The notes under the pieces were generated by a model. That model saw only the letters and a program-made list of their open reading frames with translations, had not been told where the DNA came from and ran no database searches. Made by a program: the position numbers and the translations under genes. From contig JADWQD010000007.1 of the NCBI GenBank assembly GCA_016110215.1, positions 372,001-436,000 on the forward strand: DNA of 64,000 bases, given 5' to 3'. Of this stretch, positions 31,341-42,690 are shown piece by piece; the stretch's first letter is position 1, and each line of letters opens with the position of its first letter. This DNA comes from Capronia americana (lineage: Eukaryota > Ascomycota > Eurotiomycetes > Chaetothyriales > Herpotrichiellaceae).

Positions 31341-33338
31341 CTTCGGTGGCGCTGACTGATAGTATGGGGGAGCGCAATCGAGTATATCACAATGGCCGAT
31401 GCAATCCTTGTCCCTCTCTTATTCTTCCCGGCTCCGATTCCTCTGGCCCCACTTTAGTCGCCGGAAAGACGCTGTAATCTTCGGAACTGGAGAAAAGAGA
31501 TATCACATTTGAACAGCTTGACGGCCGAGTATGATCGGATAGGTATTCGTTCGCCTTTAAGATGGGACGCAGCGCAGATGTTGTGGTGAGAAGTGGTACG
31601 GGGTGATGGTTTCGCCGGCTTCGAGTCGCTTACGGGGCTTGCTCCAAGTGTCGCGACAACGAGGATAATTGGATCATCCGACGGCAACGGTAGGAATCGT
31701 TGCGCGTAGACGTTTCATGATCTATTCAGCATCATAGAAGCGGAAGAAGAAGGGTAGAAGTGAGCAGCTGGGTGGAATAAGTGATCCCAGTCGACTTCCG
31801 GCGTGGCTGCGGTGTTATCGGGCTGCTGGTGGTACTCGTGGTCGGCTGATCCTGGTACAGAGTCACGCCGCGAAGGATGCGGGAATTAAGAGACGGCTCT
31901 CGGAACGACGTAGTATGTGCGGATGAAGAGTAAAGAGCGACAGGACAGCAAGTGCGCCAGTTGAAGCTGCGTCGCAAGTATCGGTCTCAAGGCCGAGAGT
32001 GAGGCAGGGCGGAGGTGAATACTTGGTGAAGTCGCAGGTGCAGATTCAGGATCTGCAGGTGTGCAGGAGAGACAGACGGAAGATGCTGGGGGGGGAGAGG
32101 CACCCACCGATGCATCGCTGGCGGCCCAGTGCCACTTGGCCTGCCAAGCATGCCGCCTATTCCAGTTCTAGCACTAGCGTCTCGCTGTTTCAAAATTATA
32201 TTTTCCTACAAGCACCTGTTTTCTCCCCCATCTTCCTCCAAGACTTCATGAAATGATGCTTTATTCTACTCTTCATAAAGGGTGCTGACAGCGGATTGTA
32301 GACGTGGTAAGCATCGCCCCCAATCCTCCACCCTAATTTTCCCCTTGAAGATGACAAAACCTCAATACTTCTTTCTGTCCTGAGTCGTCCTTGAAGAAAC
32401 ATTCGGACTGTCATCGCTGGACAGTCTGTTACTAGCCAGTATATCATGTCTGATATTGCTATTCACCATTCTCAACTTAACGCAACATCAGTGCGAGCTA
32501 CCTGCTGACCGAGTCTGTAGATTCTGACGCGAGAATGAGAACTGATGAAAGTCTCCCTTCCGTGCACAGTTCACCCTAAGGTACGTCCGCCTCTTCCTTC
32601 TCTTCCCTCGACCTTCCTAGCCTTGCTTTCCTATGATGAAAACTTTTTCCACATTCGCAGTTTCCACGCTAGCCCTGGCATGCGAACCTACTTTAAGCCC
32701 AGGTGTCGTTGAGCGTTAATTCTTCCTTGGATGTCTGATTGGAACTCTCAGCCGAACATATGACTTTACTTTCATTTGGTGGTTCGATCGCTGACCAGCC
32801 CTTTTATAGTGATCTCCTGCCTTCCACGCGATTAAAAAGTCATGCCTACTTGCCCTGTGGCTCCCGCAAAGGTCCAGTTTAACTTGTCAGGTTCGCGAGA
32901 AAGACTGAAATAAGAGCAAGAGGAGGATCTTTGGAAGGGAACACAAAAAAAGAGCTTTTCCTTGTCTTGCTACCGAGTACAAAGCGTGCGTAGTCTGGGG
33001 CTTGAATAATGCCCGCTCAAATACAAACAAATTATCCGCGCCCTCGAGTGGTCGTGACTGTTTTACATACTCGTCGTTCGCTTCTCTGTCCTGTGCTTCG
33101 TCTCCTTGTGCTGGTTGCCCTTTGGCAGTTTGGCGGTCTGTGGCTACGGAGGAGGCAGCCTTGTTGTCGCGCCCGGTGAGCAACAACTTTCCATACCCGC
33201 TGGAGTGCGGCCATCGTGCTGGACAAATAGCACGTATCAGGATTGGCGAATGGCAGCTAGCTGGGCTCAAACCGCTGCTTCTGATGGCTGTCTGTCGACC
33301 TTCGTGAGTTTCGTCTAATGCAATCTTCCCGTTTCCCT
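31341..33338. other. Long upstream region of the PtaB-like gene
   Basis: No gene is supported over 2 kb. It probably holds a long promoter or 5' leader of the LIM-binding gene and the 3' end of RVB1. Several 60-85 residue frames occur but look random. A run of C and G (GGGGGGGAGAGG) lies near 32088. Confidence 0.4.
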
Positions 33339-34815
33339 TCAGCTGATAAACAATCCACCTGCCTGCTCCACGACCTTCGCGCTCCTCCTCGCGTCGATGA
33401 ATAGGTCTTCGCACTCTGCCACATCCTCTGGGGAGATCTCTGATCGCCCATTGACCTTTGCCAGGATACTGCTCGGTGTCAACAGCTGCAGGGCATATCG
33501 CAGGCTGACGTTCGTGCCATGCTGTGCAACCTTCTCCAGTGCGGGCTCTGATATTGAAAGACCCTCCGTCTTCGAACGTAGTCGGATGATGGTCTGGACT
33601 TCCTGGGCATTGTACGGATGAGTTGGGATGATCAAAAGGCGCGCAAGCAAGTCGGGGGGGACCCCGTGGGCGCCTGTTATATCTTGCGTGCCGCGGATGA
33701 CCGTCTTGCCCCGATTTGACGCAAGGATGACAATGGGAGCGATTGGAGACTCAAGAGCGCGGTTGAGGTAGGTGAAACATTCGATGTCGAGCATGTGCAC
33801 CTGAATAGCGTGTCAGTATCACCTTGCTCTCCTTCGCCTTGCTGCCACATACCTCGTCAATGAACAGCACACCGGGAACCAACTCAGCCACGCCCTGGTC
33901 AATGTACCGGCTGACCACCTTATTGATCTCCGCGCGGAGCTTATCCGTGATCTCAGTCTTCTTCGGCTTCATCAGTTGGCCCATCATGCTCATAACATCT
34001 TGGCCGCCCTGAGGTCGCGCGTTGGCTATGTCCAAATCATGCAGAGTCACGTCTTGCACCACCTCTTTCTTCTTGTGTACTTCGCCCTTAGGTACGGGCA
34101 CATATTCTTCGGCCTCGAGATCGAATTCGGTTGCATATGCGTCTGATCGGCCGACTCGCTTGCATGCGCCCGTGTTGGCCTCGATGTAGATGACATCGCC
34201 TACCGTGACTCGTTCTCGCTGGATGGCTTCGTATATGCTCGGGTCTAGGCGTAGTTTCTTCGTACCCTTAGCGGATTTGAGGGTGATGACTAGGTGGGAA
34301 ATGGTGCGGCCAAAGCCACCCAACGGATTCTCTGCTTCTTCTGGGAGCAATTCGGTCACTTCGCCTTCGTAGACTTCTTTTGTCTCGCGCACACGCAAGC
34401 CTGGTTAGAGTTAGCCTGAGCTCGAAGCGCAGCCGAAAGCGGTTCGCATACCGATGGCTCTTCGGAAATTCTCCATCAACGCCTCTGTTTTCTTGACTTC
34501 TGCGGAATAGACTTCACTGCCCACGATAGGACAGAAGGGGACTTTCGTCCCCAGCTCCTGTGATACTGCCAGCGCCAGAGCTGTTTTGCCTGTACCAGGT
34601 CCGCCGGCCAACAACACTGCTCTTCCCGACATCTTCTTCGCTTTGATCAGGTCCACGACCACTCCGCAGGCCTCGCGAGCGGCGGCTTGACCGATGAATC
34701 CATGGCCTGACGGTTCTGCAGTGCCGTCTGGTCTCAAACCCAAACCCTTGATGTGAGTATGTGCCGCGGTTCTGTTTTCGCGCGCATTGCCCTTGACTTC
34801 GCTGATGTTGACCAT
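33339..34815 (-). CDS. RVB1: RuvB-like AAA+ ATPase 1 (RVB1/TIP49a)
   Basis: Three exons, 34815-34452, 34400-33853 and 33800-33339, join to 457 residues, the normal RVB1 length. The introns are 51 and 52 nt. The start at 34815 (MVNISEVKGNARENRTAAHTH) is the conserved RVB1 N-terminus, so an upstream frame extension is ignored. Walker A reads GGPGTGKT. Walker B LFIDEVHM is assembled across the second intron, which falls exactly between E and V. An ILASNRG sensor and ARLLIIPT follow. With RVB2 the protein forms a double hexameric ring in INO80, SWR1 and related chromatin complexes and in the R2TP chaperone complex. It is essential in yeast. It is divergently oriented to the bL28m gene, about 325 bp away. 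Confidence 0.97.
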
Positions 34816-35140
34816 TGTGCGAGTTGTACAGAGGTAGGAACGCACGAATATACCGCTTCAGGAAGACAAGTGAAGCCAAAGAAGAAACATGAGATGAAGG
34901 ATCGTCGTGGTTCAGTCGGAATTGTCGCGACCTCGAGAAAATGGAGTTGGAGCACAACCCAAATCGCGCTAAAAATGGGCAAGAGGAATTTCAATTGAGC
35001 GTGTCAACCCTTCCACTTCCACTGTAAAGAATCACCGCACCCACACCCGCACCCGCACCCGCAGCGTGCTTTCCCTTACTCTCCAACCTTCATCCCCTCT
35101 CCCGACCTTCGTACAGCTCCGGCTGGAGCTTGCGTGGGAG
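34816..35140. promoter_or_regulatory. Shared RVB1 / bL28m promoter
   Basis: The 325 bp between the two start codons must carry both promoters. It includes a CACCCGCACCCGCACCCGCA array at about 35042-35061, close to the bL28m start, which may bind C2H2 or Rap1-like factors. No TATA box is evident. Confidence 0.5.
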
Positions 35141-36481
35141 ATGGCGGCGCCGACCCAAATCACGAAGCTCCCAGAGGTACTCCGCAGTCCGAGCACGATA
35201 CAATATTTCGCATACAGGCACAAGGTCAAACATTCGAATCCATACTTCAAGCCCAGGTTCACTTTCAAGCTTGAAGACAGGCAACATACTCTTCTGGCGG
35301 AAAACAAATGGCGACACACAGATCCCCTGATGCCGCCATACCCTTACGGGGAGAACATGCATTTCCCCGAAGCGAACTTCGGTCTGTATGGGGGTGCTAC
35401 GGTGCAGTCTGGGAGTAAGATATCCAAGGGTAGGAACAAGGGCAAGACTCTGCGACATTGGTTCCCCAACGTGCGAGTCGAGACCGTCAGAAGTGAAGCC
35501 TTGGGCAGAGAGCTCAAGCTGCCCATCACTGCCCGTGTCATGAGGACTATCACGAAATGCGGTGGCATCGACGCGTATGTCACCGGCATAAAGCCTGCGC
35601 GGATAAAAGAGCTGGGGTTACTAGGCTGGAAGCTCCGGTGGCTCGTCATGACATCTCCCAAATACCGGATCAAGCATGAGTTGCAACTACAGAAATACAA
35701 CTTGCCGAAACATTACTCACTGGAAGGCACCTTCGAAGATGCATGGAACGACGAAACAGTCAGAGCAAAGATGATCGAACAACAAGAGGCCGCATGGCAG
35801 GATCTACGACAGGCTGCCGAACGCTTCGAGAAGCACGTCCAGCGATGTTGGGTCGACAGCGGAGAAAAGGAGTCATATGAGATCCCCAGGCTAGAATCCC
35901 TCAACCGAGGCAGTCCCTACAGTTTGAATCTACCGGAGCAATTAGAGAAACCAGATATCGCTGAGGGAAGGTACAGGCGTATCAGAACCTTCCATGAGCA
36001 TTTAACTCCGGCGGCACGGGCTCAGTTGGCAGCGGAGGAGCGTCGCTTAGAGACTGAAGGCTCTGTGGAGCAGCCTGGCGTATCGGACGCTCTGTCCCCA
36101 CGTGTGGAAGATCGAATCGAAGGGCTCACGATGAACATGAAGGCTCAAGACCTTGGGGTGAATCTTTCAGACAACAACTCGCAAAACATTGAGATACGGC
36201 TCGAAGCCGTCAAGCAGATGATACGGGACCAGGTCCCGAAAATTGAAGATGAGGTATTGACTGCGAGAGCCGAAAAGGAGAGGGACGATAAAGCGGAGGT
36301 GTTGCTGGCAAAGACTGCCGAGGATCATATCGCCACAATCGATCAACAAGCTGTCGAGCGTAACGTCGAGCAGCACCTCGATACGGCCCGAGAGGAGATG
36401 AAGAAGGACAAAGAGCTAGAGGCTCGAAGAGCTGGGACGAGCCGGAAGTCAGATGACATGTCTCAGCCCTCGAAGCGATGA
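35141..36481 (+). CDS. Mitochondrial ribosomal protein bL28m
   Basis: Single exon of 446 residues from the ATG at 35141 (MAAPTQITKLPEVLRSPST). The frame is open 75 nt further upstream, but this start gives a better N-terminus. The L28 core is clear: ANFGLYGGATVQSGSKISKG, then NKGKTLRHWFPNV and LPITARVMRTITKCGGIDAYV, at about residues 85-165. It is a structural protein of the large mitochondrial ribosomal subunit (yeast Mrpl24 counterpart). The long charged, helix-forming C-terminal extension, rich in Glu, Lys and Ala, is typical of filamentous fungi rather than bacteria. Its 3' end is convergent with the FrnE-like gene, about 370 bp away. Confidence 0.92.
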   Translation: MAAPTQITKLPEVLRSPSTIQYFAYRHKVKHSNPYFKPRFTFKLEDRQHTLLAENKWRHTDPLMPPYPYGENMHFPEANFGLYGGATVQSGSKISKGRNKGKTLRHWFPNVRVETVRSEALGRELKLPITARVMRTITKCGGIDAYVTGIKPARIKELGLLGWKLRWLVMTSPKYRIKHELQLQKYNLPKHYSLEGTFEDAWNDETVRAKMIEQQEAAWQDLRQAAERFEKHVQRCWVDSGEKESYEIPRLESLNRGSPYSLNLPEQLEKPDIAEGRYRRIRTFHEHLTPAARAQLAAEERRLETEGSVEQPGVSDALSPRVEDRIEGLTMNMKAQDLGVNLSDNNSQNIEIRLEAVKQMIRDQVPKIEDEVLTARAEKERDDKAEVLLAKTAEDHIATIDQQAVERNVEQHLDTAREEMKKDKELEARRAGTSRKSDDMSQPSKR

Positions 36482-36851
36482 GCAAAATACCACCCCAAGT
36501 AGGGATGTAACTGGCAAGCGCTGCAGCGATGTGTGAAACATTGTTTGGATCCATTGTTTTGGCTTGACTTTTCGCATGGGTGGCAGCGAAATGGTCCGGA
36601 CACTGGTAGAAACGTGCCGAGCAGCACCGTACTGTACATTCAAGAATCTGTAAAAAAGGAAGACCTTCGCCGTTTACAAATAGCCAGCTAACAAATACAG
36701 TGGGCTTCTGAGAGCCTTGTCAGCCGGAGCAATTGAGTTCCCTACTGCCGAAGCGTTCCCTCTCGAGGCTGGGAGAATCCTCCCATGAGCATCTCAGAAA
36801 GCAGTGCCGTTTGATTTGCACTTCGTCTCTCGACTGTCGGCTTTCGGCCCA
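36482..36851. other. Convergent 3' gap
   Basis: Terminator region of two convergent genes; nothing else is recognisable. Confidence 0.4.
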
Positions 36852-37634
36852 TCACAAACACGACTCTCCATTGCCACTAGTTCCAGCACCCGCTGGCAGC
36901 TGTCCTTTAGCCTCCATGGCCTTCCATCTAGCGAACAAATTCTTAAAAGCCGATGGATCCTGCGCTCCGCTAACCTCCCAAACATCATTGATCTCGTAAA
37001 ACGGGACGCCACTGATTCCTTTCATATGAGCCTCCTCGGCCATCTTATCCACCAATTCTCCATCCTTGCCGGACGTCAAGTACTCGGTGATCTCCTCCTT
37101 GGTCCCCAAGTTCGCTTCCAGCCCAACCTCGACGAGCGTCTCAAGCGTGGTAATATCAACCTCCTGCTCGAAATACCGCCGCCAGAGTCCCAACATTACT
37201 TCATTCTGCGACTGCTCGCCACCCTTGCCCTGGGCCCAATGCACAAGGCGGTGACCGTTACGACTCGGCCCGGTCATCCCGCCAAACTTGAAATTCAACC
37301 CCTCGGCCTTGGAGGTCTGCGTCATCATGGCTTCGATCTGTTTTGCGCGCTCGGGTCCAAACTTTGCTGCGTACATCTCCCTTCTCGACCTCGAGGGAGC
37401 CGGGAAGGGGGGTGGCGCGGGTCCATTGCTTGTCAACTGAGGTGGTGGTTGGAGATAGAATGGCAGGTATTTCAAATTAAACTTGTCGTCGGGATACTGC
37501 TTTTTATGTTCGGCGATGGCGCGGGACAGGCGGTTATGACCAATCATGCACCATGGGCATACGATGTCGCTAGTGATGGTGATGTTGTAGTTTGTCATTT
37601 TGGCGAGGAGGTGGCGGGTAGGCGTAAAGCGCAT
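36852..37634 (-). CDS. FrnE/DsbA-like thiol oxidoreductase
   Basis: Single exon of 260 residues, or 248 if the ATG at 37598 (MTNYNITITSD) is used; the second start resembles the family better. The DSBA-type thioredoxin fold opens with SDIVCPWCMIGHNRL, the active-site CPWC lying at residues 26-29. A helical insert follows (MYAAKFGPERAKQIEAMM), then the cis-Pro region SGVPFYEINDVWEVSGAQ near the C-terminus. FrnE-like proteins are cytosolic dithiol oxidoreductases or isomerases with links to polyketide biosynthesis and oxidative stress. The substrate is unknown. There is no signal peptide. The antisense strand also shows a 279-residue open frame over the whole gene, which I regard as a shadow. 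Confidence 0.88.
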   Translation of the reverse strand: MRFTPTRHLLAKMTNYNITITSDIVCPWCMIGHNRLSRAIAEHKKQYPDDKFNLKYLPFYLQPPPQLTSNGPAPPPFPAPSRSRREMYAAKFGPERAKQIEAMMTQTSKAEGLNFKFGGMTGPSRNGHRLVHWAQGKGGEQSQNEVMLGLWRRYFEQEVDITTLETLVEVGLEANLGTKEEITEYLTSGKDGELVDKMAEEAHMKGISGVPFYEINDVWEVSGAQDPSAFKNLFARWKAMEAKGQLPAGAGTSGNGESCL

Positions 37635-38387
37635 CAGCTGTAGAATTCTCCACCGAGAAACGGAGGCTCAGAGAGTTTTTTATATTGCCGATGCCTCGCT
37701 TTCGAATGCTTCTACCAGGCACATGGAGGGACAATTGAAGGAAAGATGAAATGGAGGAGCGTCAAGTACAGATGGATTTGTCAGCCATAATGAAGCCGCT
37801 GGGGTTCGGCTTCGGCAATTCTGTTCCGTACCCTCGGGTCCTTTCTGGATTCTGATGGGGCGGCATCTACTATGTAGCTATCTACATCTAGCTCCCCAGA
37901 GAAACGGCTAGGCATTGTTGTATGATGAGCATGGTCTGGTCTCATTGCAAATTGGTAGTCTCAGAGCTCGTCGCTGAGGACGGTGACAACTGACCGGCTG
38001 CTGACCGGCTGCTGGGGTTTTATTAGTCAGTGGCAGTTGCAACTGTGTCAATGTAGCCCGACAATTTACAGGGAGCCCAGACAGGCGCTAGAAGCACATC
38101 AGCCTTTCGTCAGAGAAATCAGTGTGAGGGAACATGTACGAGGTAGTCTGAACTGAACGAACAGGCGAGCAGGCTCCAGCGCCGCAAATCGGCCTTTCCG
38201 CAAAGCCATCGTCATGACCTAGCGGCAACCAATTTTGCAGTTGATCGTGCGCCTCGGTTTCTGTCTGACACGCGCGATTCTTGATCTCTCAGACGAGGCT
38301 CCTTTTGGGCTTACAACCTATTCATCCCACGACCAGCGTGACGGCATCGATATCCCAGTGGCAGTAGACTACTTTCTCTCTGTGGCA
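37635..38387. other. Divergent promoter, FrnE-like and SNF2 genes
   Basis: No gene is supported. A short tandem repeat of CTGACCGGCTG lies near 37990-38012. A frame open from 38235 could extend the SNF2 gene upstream but lacks family features. Confidence 0.4.
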
Positions 38388-41300
38388 ATGCCTAGCTCCC
38401 CTTTACTTCTTGGTGATGGTGTCGATGACGGTGATGATCAAGTCTTCGATACTCGTCACTTTTTCTTGGGACCTGGAACAATTGGCAGCCACAATAATAT
38501 TTCCGCAGGAGCGGCGCAGAAGCCATCTTTCTCCCAGCCAAGTCCACAGGTGTGTATCCTTTGACCTACCCAAAAACGCTCGCTGAACATTGCAGACGTA
38601 TGGGCGCAGTGCAACTCCACACTCACCCGAACGCTCAGATGACTCTGAATCTTCAAATGTGGGCCAAAGCTTTACACCGTCACCAGATGTATTGGTCGAC
38701 TATGTCTCTCTTGGGACCATTCGTCTTGTCCGGCATTCGAATCACGACGTCGGAGGCGTCTGGCGCATGGTGGGACCAAAGAACCCTATCCATCCTCATC
38801 CAGAGTTGATGAAGGCCGAGGCACGGGGATGGATCACAACTACATTTCTTCAACATGTCAACTATCCCGCCTACGCTTCATTGAAAATCCATGCCTTGCC
38901 AGAGGATGTTAATCGAAGCAGTCGTGGGTCGATACAGCATTTTAGGAAGCTGCTGAGGTTGCTTGCGGACTTCGTTGATACATCTGTCGAGGCTTGGAAT
39001 GGCAGCTATGACCCGAACTCGCCCGTGCAAACTTACAAAGAACCAGATTTCTCGCAGGAAGAATCTCTTTTCTACACCTTCAACACCTTGTCTTCACCAC
39101 AGACTACCCTTGATGATGCGGGGGCAGTCGTGCACGATCAACAGGCAATGGACGATGTATTCCAAGACAGCATCGTTGGCCTCAAGACCCGTTTATACCC
39201 GTATCAGAAGCGGTCGATTGCTGCAATGCTACAGAAAGAGGTGCACCCATCCAAGTCCCGGGATCCACGCAAGCCCCAGTTTCGAGACCTGAACGGTGCC
39301 GAGTTCTACTTCGATGTACATGAAGGCGTTCTTCTCCGTCACCCACACTTGTACAGCGAGTGCCGAGGAGGGATCCTGGCAGAGACTATGGGATATGGCA
39401 AAACATTGATTTGTATCGCACTGGTACTGGCGACCAGAGGTCACTACCCAGCCATCCCCGAGGGCAGAATCAGTGCCATTCCCGAGGAATACAACGAGCG
39501 AACCCCGAGCTTACTCGCATTAACTGCAAAGAAGATCAAACAAGCTGGCATCCCCTGGAAGTCACACTTTGCTGCTCTAGAAAGGGATGGATATCATTTC
39601 GACAGTTGCACTGATGCCTTGGCCAAGTATGACGGTGAATATTCGGAACCGATCTTCCACCCTACCACGCCGGACCGCAAGAACAAGAAGCGGGAAGACT
39701 TCAGACTGCTTCGTCGGTCATTTGCCACGTTGCTTATCGTTCCACCCAATCTGCTTGTGCAGTGGCAGCACGAGATTCAGAAGCACACTCAGCCGGGTGC
39801 ACTTGATGTCCTTGTGCTCGACTCAGCAACGAAAGATATACCGCCATGGAAGTCGTTGATGAAGTATGACATTGTGCTCATCACGAAAGCTCGATTCGAG
39901 CAGGAGTACCGTGATGACCACCTCAACCAGGGTAGGCGATTCATAGGCTCAGAAAAGTTCCGCTCACAATTGACCGAAGTACGATGGTTGCGCGTGATTT
40001 GTGATGAAGGCCACGGCTTTGCAGGCTCAAGCTACAAGACGCATGCTGTGGCCATGCTTGACAAGATGTCCATCGAACGTCGATGGGTCGTATCAGGCAC
40101 GCCGTCCCAATCTCTCCAGGGAGTTGAGGTCAACCTGGCACTGAACGAGACCAATAACGACATTGAGGCGTCACGCAACCACTCGATCAAGGCGGCCTTG
40201 GAACGACGGAGGGCCAAGGTGGCAGCGGACGACGAGATCAAAGATATGGAACGGTTGCGTGCCATCGTTGTCAATTTCCTGAAGGTACAACCCTGGGCAA
40301 ACCAGAAAGGTGCCGATTCTGCCGACTGGAAGAAATACCTGCATCCGTTCGATGCCTCACAAAACCGTCGATTTGCGCCCGCTCTCAAGGCCATCCTCCA
40401 ATCGCTAATCATACGACACCGGATCGAGGACATTGATGCCGATCTCTGTCTCCCTCCGCTTCACAATACCACTGTGTGCCTCGAGCCGAGCTACTACGAC
40501 AAACTCAGCATGAACCTTTTTAGAATGGTCCTGACCTCCAACGCTGTCACCTCTGAAAGAATAGACGACGATTACATGTTCCAGCCCAAGAACCGCAAAT
40601 ATTTGGACGAACTTATCAATAACCAGCGACGCTCAAGCTTTCACTGGGTGGGCTTCACGACGCATGAAGTCGCAGAAACGCTTAGAGTGAGCAAAAAATA
40701 CCTCGACGAGCATCTGGACACGATCGCGGATGGCGACAGTGCGCTCCTCACGGAGGCAATCATGAATGGGGATCGCGCCATGGATGACTCTGGCTGGAGA
40801 GCGTTCTCGTTCTACCACGAGATCGGAGTCTACGTCAAGGATTTCCCCGATGCTGCGGCGCAAGCTTGGGCGCTGAACGGCGAACTCTCTAATCCTCTCC
40901 TTCTTGGCACTAAGCAAGCCCGAGAAGCACAGCAGCACGTTCTGAAGCATATGGAAAGCGACGATCCTAGCTTTGGCCTGGTGGGAGCAGGGTTTCGAGC
41001 AATGTTTGCGGCACGGGAGCGAGCCACGAAGGAAATGAAGGCCCGTGAGAGAGCGCGCCCAAGCCCAAATGGCAAGGCTCCGACAGCCGGAACTGCAGAA
41101 GAACCGAAGATCAAAATTCAAGCAGCAACGTTCTCATCCCCCGTCCGTTCTTCTAAGGCCGAGACAATCCTGGCTGGTCACAAACGCATCTTGGCAACGA
41201 TGGATGCCGCGGTAACGGCATCTCTGGCCAAGCCTAAGGTCATCGGCTTCACATCCGCAAAGTTGAACTACCTGTGCTCACGCATTCTGTCATTACAGAA

Positions 41301-42231
41301 GAATGAGAAGATTATCATCTTCTATGACTCCAACGACATCGCCTTCTGGATTGCGGAAGCACTTGAGCTGCTCTCGGTCAAGTTCCTCATCTACGCGAAC
41401 ACATTAGCGGTAGCCCGTCGAGCGGCGTACCTGGCGACGTTCAACCAGTCCGAAGTGTTCCGGGTGCTGCTCATGGACTTGAAACAAGCATCACACGGCC
41501 TTCACGTCGCCGCCGCCACCCGCATCTTTATCGTGTCTCCCATCTGGCAGCCGGATGTCGAATCTCAAGCGATCAAGCGCGCCCATCGGATCGGACAGAC
41601 CCGTCCTGTTTATGTCGAAACCCTGGTCCTGAAAGGTACGCTCGAGGAGAAAATCCTCCAACGACGCCGACAAATGAGCAAGGCCGAGCTGGTGAAGGCC
41701 GCAAAGAGTCTTCTGGACGATGACACGATGAACGGTGTCATTCGTGGTGAGGGCTTTCTCAAGATTACGGACGGCGAGAAAGAAGAAATGCGGGGCGGAA
41801 CGCTAGACCAGCCTGTCCCACTGTTCGAAAGACGGGACGGACCATGCTCTACAGACGGGAAGGGAGACAGTGATCTGATTCTCGGTCTCGAAACTGAGCG
41901 CGAGCGTTCCTCGAAGAAACGAAGGAAAATCCCAGCGAAGGGGCAAGGCGGGGACCACGGCAGGGAAACGAAAGTGACTGTGACATTTGGCGCTGCAGAC
42001 ACAGCGCCATCACCACCAGTTACTCCTGCCGCTCAGACGAGGTCATCGATCTTTGGGCACGGTTCTCCAGTCGCCTCAGCGAAGCCGAAGAAGAGCGTGG
42101 GATTTATGATTGGAACTGATACCCCCCCTGTTTCTGGTTCGGACTCCAGTTCGGGTTCTGCTGCCGGTTATGGCGCAGGTTTCGGTTCTGGTTCTGGTGC
42201 AGGTGCAGGTTCCGGCGGAGTGATCACTTGA
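38388..42231 (+). CDS. SNF2-family DNA-dependent ATPase
   Basis: There are two exons, 38388-38549 and 38596-42231, with a 46-nt intron (GTGTGT to TTGCAG, phase 0), giving 1265 residues. Helicase landmarks are YPYQKRSIAAML (Q-like) near residue 260, Walker A ETMGYGKT near 320, the DEGH box in CDEGHGF near 524, SGTPSQSL, and the helicase C-terminal motif with HRIGQTRPV near 1050. This order identifies a Swi2/Snf2 chromatin or DNA translocase. A long insertion between the two lobes (about residues 560-870) is unusual, and I see no RING finger in it, so a Rad5/Rad16 assignment is not supported. The last 40 residues are a Gly/Ser/Ala repeat. The cellular role is unknown. The gene is convergent with xanthine dehydrogenase. 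Confidence 0.88.
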
Positions 42232-42690
42232 GGTACCCTTTACGTGCCGCGTCGAATCGACAGGGGGCAGGATGACGTTGACCCGAGCCAACAATTGTTC
42301 TCGCTCGCAGTGTGCCAAACCTATGCAGCTTCAGGCGGGGGAGAGCCATGTACGACAAGAGACGTGCTGTTTGATCAGGGCGAAGGAGGGTTCAGAGCGA
42401 GACGAAACTTGGATACCGTCCAATGCTTGATCATACATACTTGCCTGTGGTGAATTGGAACGAATGACGAGAAATACATACAGTGCCACGTACCACGTCA
42501 TGAGTTGTCAATCGAGCTGAGGCTACAATGAAAGAGATCGTGATACCCAATTTACACACCAAGATCTGCCGGTGCTGTACGACAATCCCATGTGTCCCGG
42601 ACGCCTTATTTAAGCCCGCCGCAACACACAGACACCGTGTTGTACCTTTTTAGCCCTGCCTGTACCCTGCCTGCCCCCCGCTATCGGGTC
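42232..42690. other. Convergent 3' gap, SNF2 and XDH
   Basis: No gene is supported; it probably holds the two transcript ends. Confidence 0.4.

Noticed and set aside
30840..31355. Plus-strand His/Leu-rich 171-residue frame
   Set aside because: It is the antisense of the Met/Gln/Gly-rich low-complexity part of the PtaB-like protein.
36804..37643. Plus-strand 279-residue frame covering the FrnE-like gene
   Set aside because: The minus strand encodes a clear CPWC thioredoxin-fold protein. The antisense frame has no family features, despite its length.
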